Position numbers and translations under genes: made by a program. This document shows, in pieces, positions 36,354 to 44,749 of a stretch of DNA of 64,000 nucleotides; positions within the stretch are counted from its first letter, which is position 1; each line of letters opens with the position of its first letter. Origin of the DNA: JAAYDI01 sp052034005 (GTDB taxonomy: Bacteria; Planctomycetota; Planctomycetia; Pirellulales; Pirellulaceae). The stretch is from NCBI GenBank assembly GCA_052034005.1, contig JBPOJB010000025.1, positions 1 to 64,000 on the forward strand, in the 5' to 3' direction. The notes beneath the pieces were generated by a model. The model was not told the origin of the DNA, did no database searches, and saw only the letters and a program-made list of their open reading frames with translations.

Positions 36354-37688
36354 TTATTTCTGCTCGCCGGCCTGGGCGTTGGCGAGCTCCGGTGCTTGAA
36401 TCAGCGCCGTCTCGATGTGGGTCTCCTGGGACCCGATGTAGACTTGGCGCGGCCGCAAGATGCGGCTGGTCGGATCATCGTGCTGTTCCCGCCAGTGTGC
36501 GATCCAGCCCGGCAGACGTCCGATCGCGAAAATGACCGTGAACATGTCCGTCGGGATCCCCATGGCGCGCAGGAGGAGACCGCTGTAGAAGTCCACGTTG
36601 GGGTACAAGTTCCGCTCGATGAAGTACTGGTCTTCGAGCGCCAGCTCCTCCAGCTTGCGCGCGATGTCCAGCAGCGGGTCGCCGTGCCTGAGCGTGGCGA
36701 ACACGCGGTCGCAGGCGTCGCGGATGATGCGGGATCGCGGGTCGAAGTTCTTATAGACCCGGTGGCCGAACCCGTACAGCCGGAAGCTGCTGCTCTTGGA
36801 CTTCGCTTCGGCGATGCACTGCTCGGGGGACATCCCACCCCGGTGGATCTGGTCGAGCATCTCGATGACTTTGACATTCGCGCCGCCGTGCAGGGGGCCC
36901 CACAGCGCGCACACGCCGGCGGCACAGGAGGCGAACAGGTTGGCGCGTGACGAACCGACGACGCGCACCGTGAACGTGCTGCAGTTCTGTTCGTGGTCCG
37001 CATGCAGCAGCAGCACCAGGTTCAACGCGTCGACGATCTCCGGCGTGCAGACATACTGCTGATGCGGCAGCGAGAACATCATGTGCAACAGGTTCTCGCA
37101 ATACCGCAGCTTCGGGTCGGGGTAGTTGAACGGGAGGCCTTGGGAACGCCGGTAGGCGAACGCCGCGATCGTCCGCACCTTGCTGATGAGCCGCGCCGCT
37201 GCCTCCACAAACGATTCGGTATCCTCGATCGCCAACAGCTCGTGGTAGTAGTACGACAAGTTGCTCAGGCTGGCCGACAGGATGGCCATGGGAGGCGCGT
37301 CCACCGGGATCTGCTGGAACTGGTGCCGGGCACTCTCGTGCAACAGCTCGTGCCGCGTCAGCAGTTCGCTGAACTGGCCCAGCTCGTCGGGCGTGGGCAT
37401 GCGGCCGAAGATCAGCAGCCAGGCGACGCGCACGAAACTCGGGTAGCTGATGAACTGCTCGATCGGAATGCCGCGGTAACGCAGGATGCCCTTCTCGCCG
37501 TCAATGAATGTGATCGCGCTCTGGCACACCCCGGTATTGCCCAGCGACGGGTCGAGCGTGATATAGCCTGTCTGGTCGCGCAACTTCGTAATGTCAATGG
37601 CCCGCTCACCCTCGGACCCGACCACGATCGGCAGCTCGATCTGCTGATCTCCGAGCGTCAGAATTGCTTTCTCTGGGATCTGTGCCAT
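36354..37688 (-). CDS. gltA: Citrate synthase
   Basis: A 444-aa cytoplasmic enzyme that condenses oxaloacetate with acetyl-CoA in the TCA cycle. I start at the ATG at 37688 (AGGAG about 10 bp upstream); the longer open frame upstream is Arg/Pro-rich and unrelated to the family. Conserved active-site regions are present: HADHEQNCSTFTVR, the GPLHGGAN His loop, YGFGHRVYKNFDPR, and the late NVDFYSG Asp. Length and the N-terminal extension with a beta-strand domain (LTLGDQQIELPIV) fit hexameric bacterial type II enzymes, which are regulated by NADH in some phyla. It stands alone among glycan genes and looks like a housekeeping gene with its own promoter. Confidence 0.96.
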   Translation of the reverse strand: MAQIPEKAILTLGDQQIELPIVVGSEGERAIDITKLRDQTGYITLDPSLGNTGVCQSAITFIDGEKGILRYRGIPIEQFISYPSFVRVAWLLIFGRMPTPDELGQFSELLTRHELLHESARHQFQQIPVDAPPMAILSASLSNLSYYYHELLAIEDTESFVEAAARLISKVRTIAAFAYRRSQGLPFNYPDPKLRYCENLLHMMFSLPHQQYVCTPEIVDALNLVLLLHADHEQNCSTFTVRVVGSSRANLFASCAAGVCALWGPLHGGANVKVIEMLDQIHRGGMSPEQCIAEAKSKSSSFRLYGFGHRVYKNFDPRSRIIRDACDRVFATLRHGDPLLDIARKLEELALEDQYFIERNLYPNVDFYSGLLLRAMGIPTDMFTVIFAIGRLPGWIAHWREQHDDPTSRILRPRQVYIGSQETHIETALIQAPELANAQAGEQK

Positions 37689-37966
37689 CTGGACCGTTTC
37701 TCCTATACCTGCAGGACCCGTGCCGGCGCGATTGTAGTATGGTAGCAGACGGCCAAGCCCCCGCCAACGGATTCCAACCTGGATCGGCTCCCCGCCTGTC
37801 CCGCCGAGCACGGCCTCGTGGGCCGGCGGGCGCGGCGCCCCGTTGACCCGCGCGGCACGGCGGTGGACACTGGTGTGCACCATGTGCGCGCCGCGGCAGG
37901 GCGACGGGCCGACCCGCCGGGCACAGCGGTTGTCGTGCGGCCACGACCTGATTCCAGGAGATCCGG

Positions 37967-39760
37967 ATGAGGCACAGGGGGATGCATGCGGCGGGCTTCG
38001 TCGGGGCGGTTCTGTTGGTGTGGGCTTCCGTGCTGCCGGCTCAGCAGCCGGCCGGCACGGACTCCGGCGGAGAGGGCGTCGGCGCGCCCGACGTGCTCTG
38101 GATCTACCGGCTGACACAGCAGGGCACGGCCGAGGCGTACGATGAGGCGCTCGTGGCGGCCTGCCTGCAGGGGATCATTAACCGTCGCGCACCGCGCGTC
38201 TACTTCCTGTCGGAACAGAACGACCGGCCGCAGTACTGGCGCGACCGGCTGTCGAGCGCGGGTCGGTGGCTGCACGGCCGACATATGTCGGAACTGCCCG
38301 ATCTCGATGCGCTGCGGCGACTGGCCGGCGACCGTGTGCAAGGGGCTGTGATCTGGGACCCGGCCGTGCCCGCGACGATCAACGTGGCGACCACCATCGC
38401 GGGCGTGGAAGACGCGATCGTGCTCAGCCCCGCCTGGGCGGAGACGCACCTTGCGCGCTGGGACCTGCCGGTGTTGGTCGATCTGCGCGGACGGTTCACA
38501 GGCTCGGAGACGGGGAGCTCGAAGAACGACGCCTACCGCTGGGCGATCCGCGAGTACCTGGCCAAGGGACGCTGTTCCGCACACTGGCTGTGCCTGTTCG
38601 AGGACGCGTACTCCACGCGCGCGAGGGGCGACCTCGGATATGTCGTTACCCGCGACTGGTCGGTCAAGAATCGGGCGTTTGTATTCGATCTCTCGCCCTG
38701 GGGCGACGAGCCGCCCCAGGATGATCCCGACCAGCCGTTGGGCACGGATCTGCAGACATACCGGCTGATGCTGGAAGAAGTGCTGCGGCAATCCGGCGGT
38801 GCCCAGATGACCGAGCTGACCGGTTTCTTTGCCTTTGCCAAGTACAGCAATGTGCCGGGCCACGCCAGCGCCCATGATCCGGTGCCGACCGAATGGGAAA
38901 CCGTCTGGCTCATTTCCCCCTACAACTGCTACCAGAATACGGTGGCCAGCGACTGCTACAACCAGTCGTTCCATTGCTGGGCGCCATGGAAGCCGCTCCG
39001 GCAGCGGCGGCCCGCCGCACGCACGGAAATCGACGCCGGCAAGTCATACGTGTGCATCCTGATGGCCGACTACGATTCGACGACACCGCTGTATCAGTTC
39101 CTTCCCGGACACTGGGACGATCCCAATCGCGGGAAGATCCCGTTGGCGTGGGGCATCAACCCGAACCTGATCGAAAGCTATCCGGACCTCGTAACCTACC
39201 TGTACGAGACAGCCACCGACAACGACCATTTCACGGCGGACGCCAGCGCGGCGGGATATATGAACCCCAACCGCGTGCAGCAGGAGTATTTGCCCCTGTT
39301 CATCGAGCACAATGCGCGGTTTTTCCGCGAAACCGACATGACCATGGCCCCCATGGTGCTCGACTGGGACCAACCGTCCGACCGCGTCAAGGATGCGTTC
39401 GCACAGTTCGCGCCCGACGGCCTGGCGACGATCGTCATGGACTTGCACGCTGCGGGCGGCGGATCACCTCGGCCGCATGTCTGGAACGGCATGCCGGTGA
39501 CCAACCTGATCAACAACGCGTGCAACTTCGCCGGCCCGGAGCAGACGGCCGACATCCTGTACCAGTCGCTGCAGGATAAGCCGCCAGGCGCGCCCGGGTT
39601 CTACTTCTTCCGGATTGTGTGGGTGGGCCCGACGCAGATCCTGGCGACGCTCGACGCGCTCCGCCGGAAACATCCGGAGTTGGCCTTTGAGGTCGTGGAC
39701 CCGTATACGTTTTTCGGCCTGCTTCGGCAGACGCTGAGCGAGTCTTCTGGAGACCAATGA
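37967..39760 (+). CDS. GxGYxYP family putative glycoside hydrolase
   Basis: A 597-aa exported protein. CAGGAGA lies 5 bp before the ATG, and the hydrophobic leader ends near LPAQQ. The N-terminal part (about 35-300) matches the alpha/beta domain that accompanies GxGYxYP proteins (QGIINRRAPRVYFLSE). The C-terminal half contains the name-giving motif as AGYMNP (about residue 428) and the segment KSYVCILMADYDSTTPLYQF. The family is predicted from gene neighbourhoods and fold to act on glycans; the reaction is not established. Its 3' end is overlapped antisense for about 250 bp by the frame of the SMP-30-like gene. Confidence 0.8.
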   Translation: MRHRGMHAAGFVGAVLLVWASVLPAQQPAGTDSGGEGVGAPDVLWIYRLTQQGTAEAYDEALVAACLQGIINRRAPRVYFLSEQNDRPQYWRDRLSSAGRWLHGRHMSELPDLDALRRLAGDRVQGAVIWDPAVPATINVATTIAGVEDAIVLSPAWAETHLARWDLPVLVDLRGRFTGSETGSSKNDAYRWAIREYLAKGRCSAHWLCLFEDAYSTRARGDLGYVVTRDWSVKNRAFVFDLSPWGDEPPQDDPDQPLGTDLQTYRLMLEEVLRQSGGAQMTELTGFFAFAKYSNVPGHASAHDPVPTEWETVWLISPYNCYQNTVASDCYNQSFHCWAPWKPLRQRRPAARTEIDAGKSYVCILMADYDSTTPLYQFLPGHWDDPNRGKIPLAWGINPNLIESYPDLVTYLYETATDNDHFTADASAAGYMNPNRVQQEYLPLFIEHNARFFRETDMTMAPMVLDWDQPSDRVKDAFAQFAPDGLATIVMDLHAAGGGSPRPHVWNGMPVTNLINNACNFAGPEQTADILYQSLQDKPPGAPGFYFFRIVWVGPTQILATLDALRRKHPELAFEVVDPYTFFGLLRQTLSESSGDQ

Positions 39761-40793
39761 CGCTCAGTGTGTACGGTCGATCCGATTTCGTGTTGACGCT
39801 GCCCGGGAACACCCGGTCGAAGTTCGCCACGATCAGCTCCTGGCCGCGCACCACCGCTTCGCTGGGGCCGTCCAGTTGTCCGTCGGATCCGTCATTGTCT
39901 CCATTTTGAGCGATGGTCTGCACGGCGCCGCTGGCGGACACGACATGGATGGCGTTGGCCAGTATGTCGGCCACGTAGATGCATTGGGACGCGCGATCGT
40001 AGAAGATCCCGTCAGCCGACTTCATCTGCCCCGGCGCTGTGAGCAGGTCGCGGCGCGTCACCTGGCCCGCTTCATTCAGGACGAATTTCTCCAGAACCGC
40101 GTCGCCGCAATTGGCCACATACAGGTGACCATGCTCATCAATATCAATCCCGTCGGCACCCACCGGGATCTCCTGGCAGACGGTCTTGAGCGTGGCGACC
40201 AGATGCGGGTCCCGACCACCCGGAGTGACCTGCACGTCCCGCGCGTCGAGGCGGAACCGGTAGACACCGCTCATCTCCGCTCCGTCGTCGGTCTTGCCCA
40301 TCGACGAGTCGGTGACGTAGACGTATCCGCCGTGAATGGCGACGCCATTGGCCACGTTCAATCCGTCTGCCACGACCTCGACCGCACCCGGTTTGCCGCC
40401 AGTGACGCGCACGCACAACAGCCGCGAGTTGTTGGGCACTTCGTCCAGCACCTGGCAGTCCGCCACGTAGAGGTCGCCTGAGGGAGCCTCGCGGATCCCC
40501 ATGGGGCAGGCATGCCCGGTCTGCGGATGCACCGGCAGCTTACAGAACAACGAGACCTCGTCCGCGGGGGTGATCTTCATCAACACGCCGGGCGACGAGG
40601 GGTCGGTGAAGTTCGGGACCGACAGAATGATGTCTCCACTGGCCAACACGGCCATGGCATCGGGGGTATTGCAGTCGTCGGGCAGTCGAATCGCGCGCGG
40701 GACCGCACCGGCGTATACGGCGGACAGGGTCGCCTGCATCGATGCGCACCAGCAGACGCTGATCACAAGAACCCAGGCAGGCCGGTGTGTCAT
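39510..40793 (-). CDS. SMP-30/gluconolactonase-like beta-propeller protein with an overrun C terminus
   Basis: A 427-aa exported protein. The ATG at 40793 has GAGAGGAG upstream and is followed by a signal peptide (HRPAWVLVISVCWCASMQ..). Residues about 35-345 form an SMP-30/NHL-type six-bladed propeller (GVAIHGGYVYVTDS, ADGIDIDEHGHLYVANCGD, ADGIFYDRASQCIYVAD). Members are lactonases or sugar-binding proteins using a divalent metal. Propeller-like sequence ends near DRPYTLSVIGL, where relatives would stop. Here the frame continues about 84 residues, antisense through the end of the GxGYxYP gene, giving a Pro/Arg/Ser-rich tail. The natural stop therefore seems to be lost, and the true functional end is probably close to 39760. 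Confidence 0.75.
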   Translation of the reverse strand: MTHRPAWVLVISVCWCASMQATLSAVYAGAVPRAIRLPDDCNTPDAMAVLASGDIILSVPNFTDPSSPGVLMKITPADEVSLFCKLPVHPQTGHACPMGIREAPSGDLYVADCQVLDEVPNNSRLLCVRVTGGKPGAVEVVADGLNVANGVAIHGGYVYVTDSSMGKTDDGAEMSGVYRFRLDARDVQVTPGGRDPHLVATLKTVCQEIPVGADGIDIDEHGHLYVANCGDAVLEKFVLNEAGQVTRRDLLTAPGQMKSADGIFYDRASQCIYVADILANAIHVVSASGAVQTIAQNGDNDGSDGQLDGPSEAVVRGQELIVANFDRVFPGSVNTKSDRPYTLSVIGLQKTRSASAEAGRKTYTGPRPQRPTPDVSGGARRASPGSASGPPTQSGRSRTRARLAAYPAATGTGCRPSAPGRRSCTRC

Positions 40794-40945
40794 GATGACT
40801 CCTCTCGCAAAGGGGGGGGCATGGTTGAATCGGATTGCCCGCATTGTGGCATGCATGGTCACCTTCGTCGAGCGGCGGGCCGCTCGGAGGAACTACACGG
40901 ACGGGCTGTAGCCCTCCCGGTGCCATGAACCGCGGCGTGGCGGGC

Positions 40946-40975
40946 TTGGCACTCCCTCCGGGCAAGACTTAAAAT
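40946..40975 (+). promoter_or_regulatory. Probable sigma70-type promoter for the GH106-like gene
   Basis: TTGGCA (40946-40951) and TAAAAT (40970-40975), spaced 18 bp, each match 5/6 of the -35 and -10 consensus. Transcription would start about 47 bp before the ATG, whose ribosome site is GGGAGG. Confidence 0.55.
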
Positions 40976-41028
40976 CGTAGCTCCACGATCGAAACTCTGA
41001 AATCCACGTGCGCAGCCGGGAGGACCTC

Positions 41029-44000
41029 ATGCGACTGCTGACACATCTCACGCTGTTCTGTCTCTGTTGGGTGATTGGCATATCGGCCGGCGAAGCAGGC
41101 GCGGAAGGCAAGGAGCTTGATTCGGCGGCGGTTCAGAAGCTCTTCGCCGCGCCGCCTCGCGAGTATTCCACGTCACCCTTGTGGGTGTGGAACGACATGC
41201 TCACGGACGCGCAGATCCGCGGTACGATGCGCGATTTGGCCGGCCAGCAGGTCAGGCAGGTATTTGTGCACCCGCGGCCGGGCCTGATGACGCCCTACTT
41301 GAGCGACGAATGGTTCCGGTGCTGGCGCGTCGCGTTGGACGAGGCCGCGAAGCTCGACATGAACGTGTGGATCTACGACGAGAACTCGTATCCGTCGGGG
41401 TTTGCCGGCGGGCACGTGCCCGAGCTGATGCCCGAATCGCGCGGCCGCGGATTGGCGTTTCGCGACGAAACGCGTGCGCCTCAGGTCGGGCCGGATACCA
41501 TCGCCGTGTATCGGGTCGCGCCCACCGGGACCGAAGATGTCACCCAGAAGCTGCGCCAGGGCGAGTCGCTGCCGGAGGGACAGTACCTGGTCGCGTCGGT
41601 CGTCCGGGCGGCCGACTCCCCGTGGCACGGCGACCGCTGCTACGTGGATCTGATGTACCCGGGCGTCACCCAGAAGTTCCTGGAAGTGACCCTCGATGCG
41701 TATCGGAAACAGATCGGCGACCAGTTCGGCAAGCGGGTGCTGGGCGCGTTCACCGACGAGCCGAACGTGGCGCCGGCCGGCGGCTGGCCCTGGACCGATC
41801 ACCTGCCCAGCGCGTTCCAGCAGCGGTGGGGTTACGATCTGTTGGAGCACTTGCCCAGCCTCCATCGGCCGATCGGCAACTGGAAGCAAGTCCGCCACGA
41901 CTACTTCCAGGTGGTGCTGGACCAGTTTGTCGCCCATTGGGGCCAACCGTACTACGAGTGGTGCGAGAAGAACGGCATCGCGTTCACCGGCCACTACTGG
42001 GACCACGAATGGCCCAACTGCATCGGCGTCCCGGACAACATGGCTCTGAGTGCCTGGCAGCACATGCCCGGTATCGATTGCTTGATGAACCAGTACCGTG
42101 AGGACACGCATGCGCAGTTCGGCAACGTACGGTTCGTGAAGGAAGTCGGGAGCCTCCGCAACCAACTGGATCGCAAACGGTGCCTGTGCGAGGTGTACGG
42201 CGCCGGCGGCTGGGACTTGCGATTCGAAGACATGAAACGCATTGCCGACTGGCTCGGCGTGCTGGGCGTGAACTTGTTCGACGAACACCTGTCCTACATC
42301 ACGCTCCGAGGCGCCCGGAAGGCGGACCATCCGCAGTCGTTCTCCTATCACGAGCCGTGGTGGGATTCTTATCACGTGATCGCTCAGTACATCACCCGGC
42401 TCTCGGCCGCCATGTCGGTCGGCCGGCAGCGCAACCACATCCTGGTGATCGAGCCGACGACAACCGCGTGGATGTACCAGGGCGCGGCGGAGCCGGCGGG
42501 CCGGCTGGGCGAGATCGGCAAGCCGTTCTTTGACCTGGTGTTCGAGCTCGAGCAGGCCCAGATCGAATTCGACCTGGGCTGTGAAGATGTGATCGCGCGT
42601 CACGGGGCCGTCGACACGGGCACGCCGCCGCAGACGGGGGCCCGGTTGAAGGTCGGCCAGGGCGAGTACCACACGGTGGTCCTGCCGCCGCTGACCGAGA
42701 CGCTGCGGAGCGAAACGATGACGCTGTTGGAGAGGTTCGCCGCGGACGGTGGCCGAGTCATCGCGTTGGACCCGCCGCCGGCGCTGGTCGACGGCCGGCC
42801 TTCAGACCGCGGCGGACAACTGGCCAAGAGCCGCGGCTGGCAGCAGTGTGCCAGAACGGATGCCGCGACCACTCTCGTCCCGGCCCTCCAGCGCGACGGC
42901 TGCGTGGTCCAGAGAGCCGCCGGGGACAAGGGCACGTTATTCCATCACCGTCGGCAACTGGCAGATGGCGAGCTGCTGCTGTTGGTGAACACGAGCATGG
43001 CAGCGCCGTCGGCGGGCGTCGTCCAGACGACGGCCAAGGGCGTTGAACAGTGGGATCTGTTCACGGGGACCGTCCGCCCACATCCATTCCGGACGGACCA
43101 CGGCGCGGCGGAAGTGGACTTCGCACTCCCGCCGTGCGGCAGCCTCTTGCTGTTCCTGGCCCAAGCGCCCCGCCAACCGGGCCTTGCGGAGAGCCGGAAG
43201 TCCACGCCGGTGGCGGCCAGCAGCCCGCTGGAGATCCGCCGCACTGCGCCCAACGTGCTCACGCTTGATTTCGTCGATCTCACGGCCGGCGGCGAGACGC
43301 AGCAGAACCTCTACTATTACCGCGCCAATCAATTGGCGTGGCAGAAAAACGGCCTGCCGCGCAACCCGTGGGATAGCGCTGTGCAATACAAGGATGAACT
43401 GATTTCCAGGCAGTTCCCGCCGGACAGCGGTTTTGAAGTCACCTACAAGTTCACGATCGAGGGCCAGGTCCCGCAGCCACTGCAGATCGTGATCGAGCGG
43501 CCGGATCTATACTCGATCGCCTGTAACGACACACCCGTGACGCCCACCGCCGGTGCCTGGTGGCTCGACAAGGCGTTCGGCGTGATCGACCTCACGGCGG
43601 CCGCCGCGCCGGGCGAGAACCGGGTGACGCTCAAGGCTCGGCCGTTCACGATGTTCCACGAGATCGCCGCGGCATATGTGCTGGGCGAGTTCTCGTTGCA
43701 GCCCGCGCCGGCCGGGTTCGTGATCGTCCCACCGCGGCCGCCGGCGCTGGCTGCGGCCGTGGCGCACTCGACCGATATCGAAGGCGTCGCCTGGATGACA
43801 TCCGGGATCGGGTTCCAGCCCGGTTCGGGAGGAAAGGAGAGCGATGACGGAGCGCCCTACATCGCGTTCGACCTCGGTCGCCCGGTCGACCTGGCGGCGA
43901 TTGAAGTGTGGAACTACAACGAGTCCACGTTGCCGCGCCGCGGCGTGAAGAAAATGGAAATCCGCGGCTCCGAGACGCTCCGCGATGCGGATGCCTGGTC

Positions 44001-44745
44001 GGTCCCGCTAGGCACATTCGAGCTGGCGCCCGGGCGAGGCGGACCGCTGGGGACCAGGACGGCGCTGGCGGAAACGCTCCCGGTTGCGGGCCGGAAGGTC
44101 CGATACGTCAAATTCACGATCCTTGCCAACCACAACGGCGTCAACTTCCCGACTCAGGACGGCAAGACGGACAATGCCTTCGTCGGGCTCGGCGAAGTGC
44201 GCTTCCATGCGGCCGGCTCGGACGGACAGCTGCAGGTCGTCCCCGACGTGAAAATCCAGTCCGTGTCGAGCGAATTGGTGGTGGACAACGGCTTCGACCG
44301 CCGCGCCGTCCACGTGGTGGACGGCAGCGGGTTGGGCGAGACGCCCCTGGGTTGGAACGAACAGGGGATGCCGTTCTATGCAGCGGGTGTCGCGTACCGC
44401 CAGTCGTTCCACATCGACCGAGTCGATGGAAGCTACCACGTCTGTGTGCCGCAGTGGTACGGGAGCGTCGCTAAGGTGCTGGTCAACGGCGCGCTGTGCG
44501 GACACCTGGTCTCGCAACCGTGGGAAGTCGATGTGACCGAGGCTTTAAAGACCGGTGAGAATGTGGTCGAAGTGGTCGTGATCGGCACGCTCAAAAACAC
44601 GCTCGGCCCGCACCATGCCGGGACCGGCGTGGGCTCGGCATGGCCCGGCATGTTCCAGCAGGGCCCGCCGCAAGGCCCACCTCCGGGCCACGCCTACCAT
44701 ACGCTGGGCTACGGGTTGTTCGCGCCGTTTGAACTGAGGCAGTGA
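41029..44745 (+). CDS. GH106-like glycosyl hydrolase (alpha-L-rhamnosidase type)
   Basis: A 1238-aa exported protein. The start is the ATG at 41029 (GGGAGG upstream), with a signal peptide ending about residue 24. The N-terminal barrel carries marks of GH106-type enzymes: SPLWVWNDMLTDAQIRGTMR, VFVHPRPGLMTPYLSDEWF, VWIYDENSYPSGFAGG, and a FTDEPN segment that could hold a catalytic acid. After the barrel come beta domains, a discoidin-like segment (IAFDLGRPVDLAAIEVWNYNES..), and a terminal galactose-binding-like sandwich (AYRQSFHIDRVDGSYHV.., VLVNGALCGHL). It would remove rhamnose or a similar sugar from plant or algal polysaccharide. It converges on the giant gene with a 4-bp gap. Confidence 0.8.
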   Translation: MRLLTHLTLFCLCWVIGISAGEAGAEGKELDSAAVQKLFAAPPREYSTSPLWVWNDMLTDAQIRGTMRDLAGQQVRQVFVHPRPGLMTPYLSDEWFRCWRVALDEAAKLDMNVWIYDENSYPSGFAGGHVPELMPESRGRGLAFRDETRAPQVGPDTIAVYRVAPTGTEDVTQKLRQGESLPEGQYLVASVVRAADSPWHGDRCYVDLMYPGVTQKFLEVTLDAYRKQIGDQFGKRVLGAFTDEPNVAPAGGWPWTDHLPSAFQQRWGYDLLEHLPSLHRPIGNWKQVRHDYFQVVLDQFVAHWGQPYYEWCEKNGIAFTGHYWDHEWPNCIGVPDNMALSAWQHMPGIDCLMNQYREDTHAQFGNVRFVKEVGSLRNQLDRKRCLCEVYGAGGWDLRFEDMKRIADWLGVLGVNLFDEHLSYITLRGARKADHPQSFSYHEPWWDSYHVIAQYITRLSAAMSVGRQRNHILVIEPTTTAWMYQGAAEPAGRLGEIGKPFFDLVFELEQAQIEFDLGCEDVIARHGAVDTGTPPQTGARLKVGQGEYHTVVLPPLTETLRSETMTLLERFAADGGRVIALDPPPALVDGRPSDRGGQLAKSRGWQQCARTDAATTLVPALQRDGCVVQRAAGDKGTLFHHRRQLADGELLLLVNTSMAAPSAGVVQTTAKGVEQWDLFTGTVRPHPFRTDHGAAEVDFALPPCGSLLLFLAQAPRQPGLAESRKSTPVAASSPLEIRRTAPNVLTLDFVDLTAGGETQQNLYYYRANQLAWQKNGLPRNPWDSAVQYKDELISRQFPPDSGFEVTYKFTIEGQVPQPLQIVIERPDLYSIACNDTPVTPTAGAWWLDKAFGVIDLTAAAAPGENRVTLKARPFTMFHEIAAAYVLGEFSLQPAPAGFVIVPPRPPALAAAVAHSTDIEGVAWMTSGIGFQPGSGGKESDDGAPYIAFDLGRPVDLAAIEVWNYNESTLPRRGVKKMEIRGSETLRDADAWSVPLGTFELAPGRGGPLGTRTALAETLPVAGRKVRYVKFTILANHNGVNFPTQDGKTDNAFVGLGEVRFHAAGSDGQLQVVPDVKIQSVSSELVVDNGFDRRAVHVVDGSGLGETPLGWNEQGMPFYAAGVAYRQSFHIDRVDGSYHVCVPQWYGSVAKVLVNGALCGHLVSQPWEVDVTEALKTGENVVEVVVIGTLKNTLGPHHAGTGVGSAWPGMFQQGPPQGPPPGHAYHTLGYGLFAPFELRQ

Positions 44746-44749
44746 GCGG

